From positions 1-64,000 of the forward strand of contig NZ_JFZG01000010.1 in NCBI RefSeq assembly GCF_000607165.1: a stretch of DNA of 64,000 nt, in the 5' to 3' direction. The stretch comes from Ralstonia pickettii (GTDB taxonomy: Bacteria; Pseudomonadota; Gammaproteobacteria; Burkholderiales; Burkholderiaceae). Below are positions 43,280-51,946 of this stretch, in pieces; position 1 is the first letter of the stretch, and every line of letters starts with the position of its first letter. Below the pieces are notes generated by a model. The model was not told where the DNA came from and searched no databases. It saw only the letters and a list, made by a program, of their open reading frames with translations. The translations under genes were made by a program, and so were the position numbers.

Positions 43280-45193
43280 ATGCGCCGGCACGGTCCGGCC
43301 CTGCATACCTGCGTTGCCTTGCCGGAAGCCGCCTTGAATTCCTTGCCCTTTCCCACCCGTATTGACCTTGCGCTCGTCGATGCCGAAGGCTTGCCGGCCG
43401 ACTGTCCTGCGCGCGGCGAGCCGCCGGGCTTTTGCCCGAAGCTGGACCTGCTGTCGATGGTCAACGCGCTGACGGAGGGCATCCTGGTGTGCGGAACAGA
43501 CCGCCGCGTCACCTACGCCAATCCGAGTGCCGCACGGCTGCTGGGTTTGCCGGTGGAAGCGCTGGTGGGGCGCTTGCTGCCCACGGTCGTCAACGCCGCG
43601 GTGGATGAATTCGATGCGTCCATCCACGAGGCCGACTGGCCTGATCAGGATGTGATCGCCGAAGGGCAGCCGCAGTTGAACCAGATTTTCGGAATGCACT
43701 GTGTGGATGGCCGCACGGTGTGGGTTTCCAGCAACTGGACGCCGCTGTATGCCGATGGCGGTCATTCGATGACGGCCTCGCCGCGGGCATCGGAAGCCGG
43801 TGCGACGCCATATTCGGTGCTGGTGTCGCTGGTCGACATCACGCAGATCCGCGAAGCCCAGCAGCGCATCCGGCATCTGGCCACGCACGATACGCTGACG
43901 GGTCTGCTGAACCGCTCCGCGCTGGAAGACCGTCTGGAGCACGCGCTGGCGATCGCGCGCCGCAACCGCTCGCGCGTCTCGGTCATGTTCCTCGACCTGG
44001 ATCGTTTCAAGAACGTCAACGACACGCTGGGCCACCAGTTTGGCGACATGCTGTTGCGCGAAGTGGCGGCCCGCCTGCAGGCTTGTGCGCGCGAAGCCGA
44101 CACCGTGGCCCGCCTGGGCGGCGATGAATTTGTCGTCATGCTCGAAGCGCTCGACGGGCTGGGCACGCGGCGCGTGGCCGAGCGCATTCTCTCGGCCATC
44201 AGCGCGCCGTTCCATATTGAGGGGCAGGAGCTGTATCTGGGCGTGTCGATCGGGATTGCCGTGGCGCCGCACGACGGCGACGATCCGAACACGCTGCTGC
44301 GCAAGGCCGACGCCGCCATGTACCTGGCAAAAGAGCGCGGCCGCAACAATTTCCAGACCTTTACGAGCGACCTGGACGACCGCGTCTCGCGCCGCTTCCG
44401 CATTGAATCGGGCTTGCGCCGCGCGAGCGACCGCAACGAGTTCTACGCCGACTACCAGCCGCGTGTGGACGTCAAGAGCGGCCGTATCGTCGGCGTGGAA
44501 GCGCTCATCCGCTGGAATTCGGCCGATTTCGGCCACATGATGCCCGGCCAGTTCATTCAGGACGCCGAAGAAACCGGCCTGATCGTCGAGATCGACCGCT
44601 GGATTCTGCGCGCTGCCTGCGACCAGCTTGCACGCTGGCGCCGCATCGGGCTGCCGGACTTGCGCATGTCGATCAACCTCTCGGGCCAGGCATTCAGCTC
44701 TGGGCAGTTGAGCGGGATGGTGCGTGGCGCGCTATCGACCAGTGGCTTGCCCGGCAATGCGGTGGAACTGGAGATGACCGAAGGCATTCTGATTCGCGAC
44801 GATCCGTCATTGCATGCGTTGCTGACCGAGCTGCGCGCGATGGGCGTATCGCTGGCGCTGGACGATTTCGGTACCGGATATTCATCGCTGTCGTATCTGC
44901 ACCGCTTCCCGATCGATACGTTGAAGATCGACCGTTCGTTCGTGCAAGACCTGCCGCATGTGGCGGAACGCGCGGCCATCACGCGGGCCATCATCATGAT
45001 GGCGCAGGCCATGGGCATGAAGACCGTGGCCGAAGGCGTGGAGACCACCGGGCAACTCGAATTTCTGCGCGAAGTCGGCTGCGACGAGTTTCAGGGCTAT
45101 CTGCTCACGCGGCCGCTGGAGCCGACGGCGGTACAGGACCTCGTACGCGAGAACGCGCGCCGCTACGGCGAGCGTGTCCCCCGGTTTCTATAA
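43280..45193 (+). CDS. PAS-GGDEF-EAL cyclic-di-GMP enzyme
   Basis: About 637 aa. A PAS domain (VNALTEGILVCGTDRRVTYA, NPSAARLLGLP) is followed by a GGDEF domain (HDTLTGLLNRSAL; RLGGDEF intact; READ four residues with the RxxD inhibitory-site spacing) and an EAL domain (VEALIRW, LALDDFGTGYSSLSYL, LKIDRSFV). All motif residues are present, so it could both make and break c-di-GMP, with one activity usually dominant. Its position beside fliL and the regulator suggests control of motility or attachment. The start is uncertain: the frame is open from 42803, and ATG 43280 lies in a reasonable place but has only a weak ribosome-binding site. Confidence 0.88.
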   Translation: MRRHGPALHTCVALPEAALNSLPFPTRIDLALVDAEGLPADCPARGEPPGFCPKLDLLSMVNALTEGILVCGTDRRVTYANPSAARLLGLPVEALVGRLLPTVVNAAVDEFDASIHEADWPDQDVIAEGQPQLNQIFGMHCVDGRTVWVSSNWTPLYADGGHSMTASPRASEAGATPYSVLVSLVDITQIREAQQRIRHLATHDTLTGLLNRSALEDRLEHALAIARRNRSRVSVMFLDLDRFKNVNDTLGHQFGDMLLREVAARLQACAREADTVARLGGDEFVVMLEALDGLGTRRVAERILSAISAPFHIEGQELYLGVSIGIAVAPHDGDDPNTLLRKADAAMYLAKERGRNNFQTFTSDLDDRVSRRFRIESGLRRASDRNEFYADYQPRVDVKSGRIVGVEALIRWNSADFGHMMPGQFIQDAEETGLIVEIDRWILRAACDQLARWRRIGLPDLRMSINLSGQAFSSGQLSGMVRGALSTSGLPGNAVELEMTEGILIRDDPSLHALLTELRAMGVSLALDDFGTGYSSLSYLHRFPIDTLKIDRSFVQDLPHVAERAAITRAIIMMAQAMGMKTVAEGVETTGQLEFLREVGCDEFQGYLLTRPLEPTAVQDLVRENARRYGERVPRFL

Positions 45194-45208
45194 GTCTTGA
45201 GTCTATTC

Positions 45209-45329
45209 AGGGTGTCCCGGAAAGCGTAGCGAGCGGCCCGAGGTTGGTGGGAGAAGCGCAGCCGTACATGTGTACGGCGAGCATCGCACCGCCAAGATCG
45301 GGCCGCGCAGTAGCTTTACGGGACACCCT
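45209..45329. repeat. 121-bp nested inverted-repeat element between convergent genes
   Basis: Terminal repeats 45209-45225 and 45313-45329 match at 16 of 17 bases (AGGGTGTCCCG tips). Inside are a perfect 9-bp stem (45233-45241 with 45298-45306), a T-T-G-G-rich stem with one wobble, and a perfect apical hairpin GCCGTACA-tg-TGTACGGC (45261-45278). The whole length can fold into one long hairpin. It lies between the convergent GGDEF-EAL and regulator genes and touches the stop codon of the regulator, so it may act as a bidirectional terminator. It looks like a dispersed mini-element but differs in sequence from the element at 5394-5660. Confidence 0.7.
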
Positions 45330-45963
45330 AGAGTTGCAGGCCGTTGCTGACCACGTACATGGTCAGCTCGGCGTTGTTGCGCAGCTTCATCTTCGAGAGC
45401 ACGCGCCCCCGATACACGCTGACCGTCTTGACGCTGATCTGCAGTGCCTCGGCAATCTCGCCCAACGTGCGGCCAGAGCCGAGCATGCGCAGCGTCTGGA
45501 ATTCGCGGTCGGAAAGGATGTCGTGGCGGGGCTTGTCCCAGTCGACATTCAGGTTGTCGGCAAGTACCTCCACGAGGTCCGAAGGCAGGTATTTCTTTCC
45601 CTTGGAGATGGCGTTGACGGCGGCCAGCAACTGCGGCTGGCTGGCGTCCATCGGCAGATAGCCGGCGGCGCCCGCCTTGAGTGCCCGTACGGCAAGCAGA
45701 GCTTCAGGATGGCGGCCCAGTGCCAGCACGGCCAGGCGGGCATGCTGCTGGCGCACGGTCTTGATGGTCTGGAATTCGTCTCCGGTGGCCGATTCCACCG
45801 AGAAGAGCATGACGTCCCACTCGCGCTGCGCGAGCAGGTCGTTATTGGCATCGCGCAGGTCCGGCACGGCCTCGATCTGCCGGGCCAGGCGCGAATCCTT
45901 GAGGATCTGGCGCAGGCCGACACGGGCAATATCGTGCGGTTCGACGATCAGGACATTGAGCAT
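45328..45963 (-). CDS. NarL/FixJ-type regulator with a degenerate receiver (second in window)
   Basis: A 211-aa protein with receiver-like domain 1-120 and LuxR HTH 145-205 (LSDREFQTLRMLGSGRTLGE, ISVKTVSVYRGRVLSKMKL). The phospho-acceptor site reads DVMLFSVES with Ser55 in place of Asp, and the switch Lys is replaced (GYLPMD, Met105). It therefore probably works without phosphorylation. It is divergent from fliC across 411 nt and could regulate it, but no binding site was identified. Its C-terminus overlaps the end of the repeat at 45209-45329. Confidence 0.88.
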   Translation of the reverse strand: MLNVLIVEPHDIARVGLRQILKDSRLARQIEAVPDLRDANNDLLAQREWDVMLFSVESATGDEFQTIKTVRQQHARLAVLALGRHPEALLAVRALKAGAAGYLPMDASQPQLLAAVNAISKGKKYLPSDLVEVLADNLNVDWDKPRHDILSDREFQTLRMLGSGRTLGEIAEALQISVKTVSVYRGRVLSKMKLRNNAELTMYVVSNGLQL

Positions 45964-46374
45964 GGTGGGTGTTGCGGGTCAAACGCGGGCTCGCATCGAG
46001 CTCTTCTTTCCGCCCGCAGGCCTTCCGGCCGAACTGGCGGGCTTGCAACTCCCCATCTGTGCACTGTGTGGCGCTCTATATATAGAAGGATGCTGGCGCC
46101 TATGAACTGGTCGAACGAGTATAGCCGAGGGTCTGCAGGCCAAGAAGCAGGCTTGCCGCCTCTTTTGGAGGGGGTGTCGAAAGTCAGGCGCCCGCAAGCC
46201 CAAACCGCCGCCGACGCACAAATTTGTCAAGGCGACCCTAAACTTTCCTCAGAGGCCACCGATAACCTGAGTACAACGCAGACCTGATCCCCTTCAAGTT
46301 GCAGGTCACGTTGCCCGGCCTAGCCGGAATTAGCAAACACGGGCAACAAACCATCGGGAAACTTAGGAGCCGTC
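45964..46374. promoter_or_regulatory. Divergent regulator / fliC control region
   Basis: No gene is evident. It contains the sigma-28 promoter of fliC (46239-46265) and a 12-bp palindrome TCTATATATAGA (46075-46086) that could include the -10 element of the minus-strand regulator gene or an operator. Confidence 0.5.
46239..46265 (+). promoter_or_regulatory. Sigma-28 promoter of fliC
   Basis: TAAACTTT (46239-46246), an 11-nt spacer, ACCGATAA (46258-46265): 14 of 16 bases match the FliA consensus with exact spacing. It leaves a leader of about 105 nt. Confidence 0.85.
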
Positions 46375-47196
46375 ATGTCCCTCAGCCTCAATACCAACAT
46401 CTCGTCCCTGCAAACGCAGCAAGCTCTGTCGCAATCGCAGTCCGCTCTGCAAACGTCGCTGCAACGTCTGTCGACCGGCCTGCGCGTGAACAGCGCGAAG
46501 GACGATGCCGCTGCATATGCTGTGGCTTCCAGCCTGACGACCACGCTGAACTCGCAAACCCAAGGTATCCAGAACGCCAACAACGCACAGTCGTACCTGC
46601 AAACGGCTGACTCGTACCTGGGCCAGGTTGAAAACAACCTGCAACGTATGCGCCAACTGGCTGTGGAAGCCAACAACGGCGGTCTGTCGACCACCGACCA
46701 GGCCAACCTGGACAAGGAATACCAACAGCTGGCCACGGCCAACAAGAACATCGAGACGAACGCCAACTACAACGGCGCCAAGCTGTTCGATGGTTCGGTG
46801 ACCTCGACCACGTTCCAGTACGGCCAAAGCGCATCGACCGACGTCGCTACCGTGACCAACGCCAACCTGGCGAGCTTCGGCACGCTGTCGAGCACGAGCG
46901 TGACCTCGACTGCCAACGCAACGGCAGCTCAGGCGGCCATCGATACCGATCTGGCCAGCCTGAAGTCGGCCCGCGCCAGCCTCGGTGCACAGCAAAGCGG
47001 TCTGAGCTCGACCATCAACACGCTGACCTCGTCGAACACCGCCCTGTCGGCTGCCAAGTCGGCCATGGTCGATACGGACTACGCGTCGGAAACGTCGAAC
47101 ATGACTCGCCAGAACATCCTGCAGCAAGCGGGTACGGCGATGCTGGCGCAAGCCAACTCGGCACCGAACAGCATCCTGAGCCTGCTGAAGGGTTAA
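46375..47196 (+). CDS. fliC: Flagellin FliC
   Basis: A 273-aa short flagellin. The N-terminal D0/D1 (MSLSLNTNISSLQTQQALSQ, LSTGLRVNSAKDDAAAYAVA) and C-terminal D1/D0 (DYASETSNMTRQNILQQAGT, AMLAQANSAPNSILSLLKG) are canonical. The variable middle is small and Ser/Thr/Ala-rich (TLSSTSVTSTANATAAQA), suitable for O-glycosylation by the sugar operon downstream. Codons favour a few optimal choices (repeated AAC, CTG, ACC), as expected for a very abundant protein. It is monocistronic, with a sigma-28 promoter and a strong terminator. Confidence 0.97.
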   Translation: MSLSLNTNISSLQTQQALSQSQSALQTSLQRLSTGLRVNSAKDDAAAYAVASSLTTTLNSQTQGIQNANNAQSYLQTADSYLGQVENNLQRMRQLAVEANNGGLSTTDQANLDKEYQQLATANKNIETNANYNGAKLFDGSVTSTTFQYGQSASTDVATVTNANLASFGTLSSTSVTSTANATAAQAAIDTDLASLKSARASLGAQQSGLSSTINTLTSSNTALSAAKSAMVDTDYASETSNMTRQNILQQAGTAMLAQANSAPNSILSLLKG

Positions 47197-47240
47197 TCAG
47201 TAAGTTGGATGCAGCCCAGCCGCTTCGCGATTGGGCCAAG

Positions 47241-47280
47241 GGCCGGCGCTCCTCGGGGCGTCGGCCTTTTTTCTTTTTTT
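47241..47280 (+). terminator. Rho-independent terminator of fliC
   Basis: GGCCGGCGC pairs with GCGTCGGCC (one G-T wobble) around a 9-nt loop and is followed by TTTTTTCTTTTTTT, a very strong U tract. Confidence 0.9.
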
Positions 47281-47323
47281 GGATACCCCCCTTTTTCGTG
47301 GGTGGCGCCTGCATAACCTGCCC

Positions 47324-47350
47324 TAAAGAAGCTGCAACCCGTGCCGTTGT
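47324..47350 (+). promoter_or_regulatory. Sigma-28 promoter of fliDST
   Basis: TAAAGAAG (47324-47331), an 11-nt spacer, GCCGTTGT (47343-47350). It lies 43 nt before the fliD ATG. Confidence 0.75.
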
Positions 47351-47393
47351 GTAGAGAGACTTCCGCCGGCGCAGATGCTTATCGGACCCGATC

Positions 47394-49442
47394 ATGGCGA
47401 CTACCACTACCACCTCCTCAACCAGCAACTACGTTCCGCCGATCTCCATTCCCGGCATCGGGACGAGCATCGACGTCAATTCGCTGGTGACCAGCCTCAT
47501 GAAGGTGGAGAGCCAGCCGCTGACGCAACTGCAGACGCAGCAAAGCTCGTACCAGACGCAGCTGTCGGCCGTGGGCTCGCTCAAGAGTGCGCTGTCGACC
47601 TTCCAGACCGCGCTATCGAACCTGACCAACGCGTCGAACTACAGCGCGATGAAGGCCAGCGGCTACGACACCTCGATGCTGAGTGCGTCGGTGACGGGCT
47701 CGGCGCCTGCAGGTTCCTACGCGGTCAATGTCACGCAGCTTGCGCAATCGCAGGTGCTGGCGGCGCAGGGGCAGACGTCCACTACGACGGCCATCGGCAG
47801 CGGCACCTCGACCACGATTTCGTTCTCGTTCGGCTCGGTGTCGGGCGGCTCGTTCTCGGGCGGCAAGTACACCGGTTCGACGTTCACGCAGAACGGCAAC
47901 CTGGCGGGTGGCTCGATCACGATCGATTCGTCCAACAACACGCTCGCGGGTATCCGTGATGCGATCAACTCGGCCAACGTGGGTGTCTCGGCCAGCATCG
48001 TGAACGACGGCAGCGGCAGCCCGTACCGTCTGGTGCTGACGTCGACCGCGGGCGGCTCCAGCTCGGAGATGAAGATTTCGGTGTCGGGCGACTCGACGCT
48101 GCAATCGCTGCTCTCGCAAGACCCGGCAGGCACGCAGAACATGACCGAGGTGACCACGGGCCAGAATGCCCTCGCCACCATCAACGGCATTGCCGTGCAG
48201 AGCCCGACCAACACGTTGTCGAACGTGGTGGACGGCACATCGTTCACGCTGTCCAAGACGGGCAGCACCAACGTGACGGTCGCCAACGACCCGACCGCCA
48301 CCACCACCGCCGTCACCAACTTTGTGAACGGCTACAACGCGCTGCGCACGCAACTGAATTCGCTCACCAACATCGACACCGCCAACAGCGCCAACAACGG
48401 CCCGCTGGCGGGCGATGTGAGTACCAAGACGCTCATCAACCAGATTACCGACGTGCTGGGCCAAGCGGTTGGCAACGGCAATTACCAGTCGCTGGGTAGC
48501 GTGGGCGTGACGATGAATTCCGACGGCACGCTGTCGGTTGACAACACCAAGCTGTCGGCTGCCGTTGCAAAGTCGCCCAGCCAGGTAGCCGGTCTGTTTG
48601 CCGGTACCGGCACGGCCACCGATTCACTGGTCAGCGTGCCGACGTTCTCGGATTCCACGCAGGCCGGCAGCTACGCCCTCAACGTGACGCGGTTGGCCAC
48701 GCAGGGCACGCTCACGGGTTCGGCCGCCGCCAGCACGACCATCACGGCGGGTGTGAACGACACGCTCGCGTTCAACATCAGCGGCATGTCCATCAACGTG
48801 ACGTTGGCGGCCGGCAGTTACACCGCGGCGACGCTGGCTGCGCAGATCCAAAGCCAGATCAACGCATCGACGACGCTGCAGAACGCGAAGGTTAACGCTT
48901 CGGTGTCGGCCAATGCCGGCGGCGTGCTGAGCGTAACCGATAGCCAGTTCGGCTCGGTGTCGGCGGTATCGGTGTCGGGCAATGGCGCTTCGTCGCTCTT
49001 CGGCGCGAGCCCCACGGCCACCAACGGTGTGGATGTGCAAGGCACGATCAACGGCGTTGCTGCAACCGGTTCGGGACAGAACCTCTATGGCATCAGCGGT
49101 TCCGCCACCGACGGCTTGACCGTGCAGGTGGCCGGCGGCCCGCTGGGCGCCCGTGGCACGGTCACGGTGCAGCGCGGTTACGCTGCCCAGCTCAACACGG
49201 TGATGACCAACCTGCTGTCGTCCAGCGGCATGGTGCAGAACGAGACGGACTCGATCAACAGTTCGCTCACCTCGCTTGCCAGCCAGATCACCGCCATGCA
49301 GACGCGGCTGGATAACAAGCAGGCGCTGTACTACACGCAGTTCAACGCGTTGTCGGCAGCGGTGGCGAGCATGACGAACACAAGCAATTACCTGACGACG
49401 CAGCTCGCGGCCATTACGAAGCAGACCTCGAGCAGCAACTAA
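47394..49442 (+). CDS. fliD: Filament cap protein FliD (HAP2)
   Basis: A 682-aa protein, longer than the roughly 470-aa enterobacterial FliD because of an enlarged Ser/Thr/Gly-rich middle. The N-terminus (PGIGTSIDVNSLVTSLMKVE, SQPLTQLQTQQSSYQTQLSA) and the FliD C domain (LNTVMTNLLSSSGMVQNETD, ITAMQTRLDNKQALYYTQFN) are clear. It caps the filament and inserts flagellin. The middle contains two similar stretches (AGSYAVNVTQLAQSQVLAAQ and AGSYALNVTRLATQGTL), suggesting an internal duplication of the D2/D3 region. Confidence 0.95.
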   Translation: MATTTTTSSTSNYVPPISIPGIGTSIDVNSLVTSLMKVESQPLTQLQTQQSSYQTQLSAVGSLKSALSTFQTALSNLTNASNYSAMKASGYDTSMLSASVTGSAPAGSYAVNVTQLAQSQVLAAQGQTSTTTAIGSGTSTTISFSFGSVSGGSFSGGKYTGSTFTQNGNLAGGSITIDSSNNTLAGIRDAINSANVGVSASIVNDGSGSPYRLVLTSTAGGSSSEMKISVSGDSTLQSLLSQDPAGTQNMTEVTTGQNALATINGIAVQSPTNTLSNVVDGTSFTLSKTGSTNVTVANDPTATTTAVTNFVNGYNALRTQLNSLTNIDTANSANNGPLAGDVSTKTLINQITDVLGQAVGNGNYQSLGSVGVTMNSDGTLSVDNTKLSAAVAKSPSQVAGLFAGTGTATDSLVSVPTFSDSTQAGSYALNVTRLATQGTLTGSAAASTTITAGVNDTLAFNISGMSINVTLAAGSYTAATLAAQIQSQINASTTLQNAKVNASVSANAGGVLSVTDSQFGSVSAVSVSGNGASSLFGASPTATNGVDVQGTINGVAATGSGQNLYGISGSATDGLTVQVAGGPLGARGTVTVQRGYAAQLNTVMTNLLSSSGMVQNETDSINSSLTSLASQITAMQTRLDNKQALYYTQFNALSAAVASMTNTSNYLTTQLAAITKQTSSSN

Positions 49443-49502
49443 GCCAGGTTCAGGTTTAGAGCACAACCCAAAACAAAACAGACTACAGCGAGGACCTTTT
49501 CC

Positions 49503-49940
49503 ATGTACGCTGCACGCCGTGCCATCGGTGCCTATGCGCAAGTCGGCATCGAGACGTCCGTGGTAGACGCCAATCCGCACCGCCTGATCGCCATGCTGTT
49601 TGAAGGCGCGCGCGCCGCCATCAACCTGGCCGGCGCCGCCATCCAGCGCGGTGACGTGCTGGCCAAGGTGCGGGCGTTCGACAAGGCCATCTCGATCATC
49701 GGCCAGGGCCTGCAGGCCAGCCTCGATCACCAGCGCGGCGGCGACATCGCCGTGCAACTGAACAATCTGTACGACTACATGCTGCGCCGCTTGCTGCTGG
49801 CCAACGGCAACAACGATCTGACGATCCTCGCTGAAGTGGACGCCTTGCTCGTCCCGCTGCAGGATGCGTGGCTCGCCATTGGCCAGATGGGCCAGCCTGG
49901 CGCCGCCGTGGCAAACAGCCACCTGAGCGTTGTGAGCTGA
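49503..49940 (+). CDS. fliS: Flagellin export chaperone FliS
   Basis: A 145-aa helical protein. It has the FliS core NPHRLIAMLFEGARAAINLA and FDKAISIIGQGLQASLDHQR, then DIAVQLNNLYDYMLRRLLLA. FliS binds the flagellin C-terminus in the cytoplasm to prevent early polymerisation. It follows fliD by 60 nt and precedes fliT, the usual trio. Confidence 0.95.
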   Translation: MYAARRAIGAYAQVGIETSVVDANPHRLIAMLFEGARAAINLAGAAIQRGDVLAKVRAFDKAISIIGQGLQASLDHQRGGDIAVQLNNLYDYMLRRLLLANGNNDLTILAEVDALLVPLQDAWLAIGQMGQPGAAVANSHLSVVS

Positions 49941-49998
49941 TTGCCGGACGTTGGCAGTAAAGCGACCTTTGACTGAATTCGGCCCAACTGGAGCCAAT

Positions 49999-50355
49999 AT
50001 GCACCGCAACATCCCGATCAAGGACAGCGAAAGTCTGTTCACCTGCTACGAAGCCATCGCACGCCTGACCGCCGAAATGGTCAGCGCGGCCGAAGTGGGT
50101 AACTGGGACGTCGTCAGCACGCTTGAACGCGAGAGCGCCACCTATGTGGATGCACTGCGCCGTTCCGAGCCGCATCCGCAGCTCTCGCGTGCGGACGTGG
50201 AACGCAAGCGCGCGCTGCTGGTACGCATTCTGGAAGATGACGCCCGCGTGCGCGCCATGGTGTATCCGCGCCTGGACCGCCTGCAAAAGCGCATCGACAC
50301 GGCACGCCGTGCCACCACCGCAAGCAACGCTTACGGCAGCATGGCGCGTTATTGA
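49999..50355 (+). CDS. fliT: Flagellar chaperone FliT
   Basis: A 118-aa helical protein (CYEAIARLTAEMVSAAEVGN, WDVVSTLERESATYVDALRR, RKRALLVRILEDDARVRAMV) typical of beta-proteobacterial FliT, the chaperone of the FliD cap and, in enterics, a regulator of FlhDC. The ATG at 49999 has GGAG 7 nt upstream. Its 3' end overlaps by 7 nt the end of the convergent glycosyltransferase gene. Confidence 0.85.
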   Translation: MHRNIPIKDSESLFTCYEAIARLTAEMVSAAEVGNWDVVSTLERESATYVDALRRSEPHPQLSRADVERKRALLVRILEDDARVRAMVYPRLDRLQKRIDTARRATTASNAYGSMARY

Positions 50356-51431
50356 GACGAAGCGTCTTGCAGTTGTTTTGACAGCGTCAGATAGTGCTCG
50401 GACTTGCGTGCGAGCGCGTGACTCTGCATCTGGTACACGATCGCCAGTTGCTGGGCAGCGAGGAAGCTGCCCCGCCCGACGACGCTGCCGTCCATCTCCG
50501 GCTGATCGCCGATCTCAAGGCAGCGGTTGAAGACCTGTTCTGCCAGCGGTAGCCACCGGGCGGCCGCCTCATCAGGGTGTTTGGCCGCCGCATCCAGCAA
50601 GACCAATCCCAGTGCAAAGCAAAGGTCCGGAAAATCTGGCCACGTCTGGATGGCGACATCGCCTTGCGCGAGCGCTTCTTCAACGCGATCGGCCTTGCCC
50701 AGGCTGTACACATAGCGCAGCGTCAGGTTGCGGCGGTACGGCGCATCAGGCGGCGCCAGGCTGAAGGCGCGCGCGTAGTAATTCACGGCCTTTGCGTAGT
50801 CTTCGTGATGCAGCTCGGTTTCCTTGCCGAGCTGATACAGCACATACGGGTCGTCCGGCCGATGCGCGAGTTCATCGAGCAGCAGTTGCGTGTTGCGCTC
50901 GCCTTTCTTTTGCATCTTGGCCGCGGTATAGCCGTCGTGGCGGATCACGATGGGTACGCGCGCCGCAGGCAATGACGACACCGGCTGCTCGTGAATGCGC
51001 CCCGTGTAGTGCACGCCACGGGGCAGCACACGCGGGATCCACGCAATCAGCTGGCTGGCAGCTTCGGCGTCGTCGGTATCGTTCTTGACGCACACCACAC
51101 CGACAGCCGGCTCCGCACCGCTGAGCGTGCGCAGATGTTCACCGCCGCTTTCCAGCCATTCGTCAGCGTCGAGGATCAGGTTCCAGTCGGCGTTGGCTGC
51201 CTGCAGTGCGGTGTTGCGCGCAGCTGAGAAATCGTTTGTCCAGGCCATGTGGCTGACGAGCGCGCCGCACGACTGGGCAATGGCCACGGTGTCGTCCGTG
51301 GAGCCTGTATCGAGTACCACCATGCGATCGACAAACGGCTTCGCGCTGAGCAGGCAGCGCGCAATGCTGGCGGCTTCATTGCGGGCGATGACGACCAACG
51401 CCACATCGGCGGAAGCGGACGGGGCGCTCAT
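50349..51431 (-). CDS. Family 2 glycosyltransferase with TPR-like C-terminus (copy 1)
   Basis: A 360-aa protein. The GT2 domain has [46 protein letters not shown] and the D-x-D-like ILDADEW (residues 10-100). The C-terminal half has helical repeats ([40 protein letters not shown]). It is closely similar along its whole length to the protein at 60984-62093. The domain order resembles protein O-glycosyltransferases of flagellin systems, so it is a candidate flagellin glycosyltransferase. It lies after ohrR with a 4-nt overlap, which looks like a secondary arrangement. Confidence 0.85.
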   Translation of the reverse strand: MSAPSASADVALVVIARNEAASIARCLLSAKPFVDRMVVLDTGSTDDTVAIAQSCGALVSHMAWTNDFSAARNTALQAANADWNLILDADEWLESGGEHLRTLSGAEPAVGVVCVKNDTDDAEAASQLIAWIPRVLPRGVHYTGRIHEQPVSSLPAARVPIVIRHDGYTAAKMQKKGERNTQLLLDELAHRPDDPYVLYQLGKETELHHEDYAKAVNYYARAFSLAPPDAPYRRNLTLRYVYSLGKADRVEEALAQGDVAIQTWPDFPDLCFALGLVLLDAAAKHPDEAAARWLPLAEQVFNRCLEIGDQPEMDGSVVGRGSFLAAQQLAIVYQMQSHALARKSEHYLTLSKQLQDASSQ

Positions 51432-51871
51432 TCGCGGTCATCCGCCGTGGCGAGGGCGTCGAGCAGCTTGCGCAGCACGTTGCGCGTGGCGCCAATTTCA
51501 TCAAGTTCCAGCGGAATCTTGCAGGCAAGGGCTTCGGGCACCTTGGCAGCGCGCTCGCGTAGCGCGCGGCCGGCATCGGTCAGCTCGATGACGACGCGGC
51601 GCTGGTCATCGGGATCGCGCGTGCGGGTGACGAGGCCCTGTTCTTCCAGACGCTTGAGCAGCGGCGTCAGCGTGCCCGTATCGAGGTACAGCGTGCGGCC
51701 GAGGTCACCCACGGCGCACGGCGCCTGCTGCCAGCACGCCAGCATCACGAGGTATTGCGGATAGGTCAGGCCCAGTTCATCCAGCAGCGGGCGGTAGAGG
51801 CGCGTCAGCAGATGGCCGGCGGCATACAAAGGAAAGCAAAGCTGCTGATCGAGCGCCAGCACGTCGTTCAC
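51428..51871 (-). CDS. ohrR: Organic peroxide-sensing MarR repressor OhrR
   Basis: A 147-aa MarR-family protein with the reactive Cys in LDQQLCFPLYAAGH (Cys12 with the chosen start) and the winged helix LGRTLYLDTGTLTPLLKRLE, EQGLVTRTRDPDDQRRVVIE. Organic hydroperoxides oxidise the Cys and release ohr. The frame is open to 51943, but GTG 51871 has GGGAG 6 nt upstream and gives the usual short N-terminus. It lies directly downstream of ohr. Confidence 0.9.
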   Translation of the reverse strand: MNDVLALDQQLCFPLYAAGHLLTRLYRPLLDELGLTYPQYLVMLACWQQAPCAVGDLGRTLYLDTGTLTPLLKRLEEQGLVTRTRDPDDQRRVVIELTDAGRALRERAAKVPEALACKIPLELDEIGATRNVLRKLLDALATADDRE

Positions 51872-51946
51872 GGAAAACTCCCGGGGGGGACGGTCTGGCG
51901 CCCGAGCGGCGAATGCCGCATCGGCCCGAAAAGGGCTAAGCAAGGC

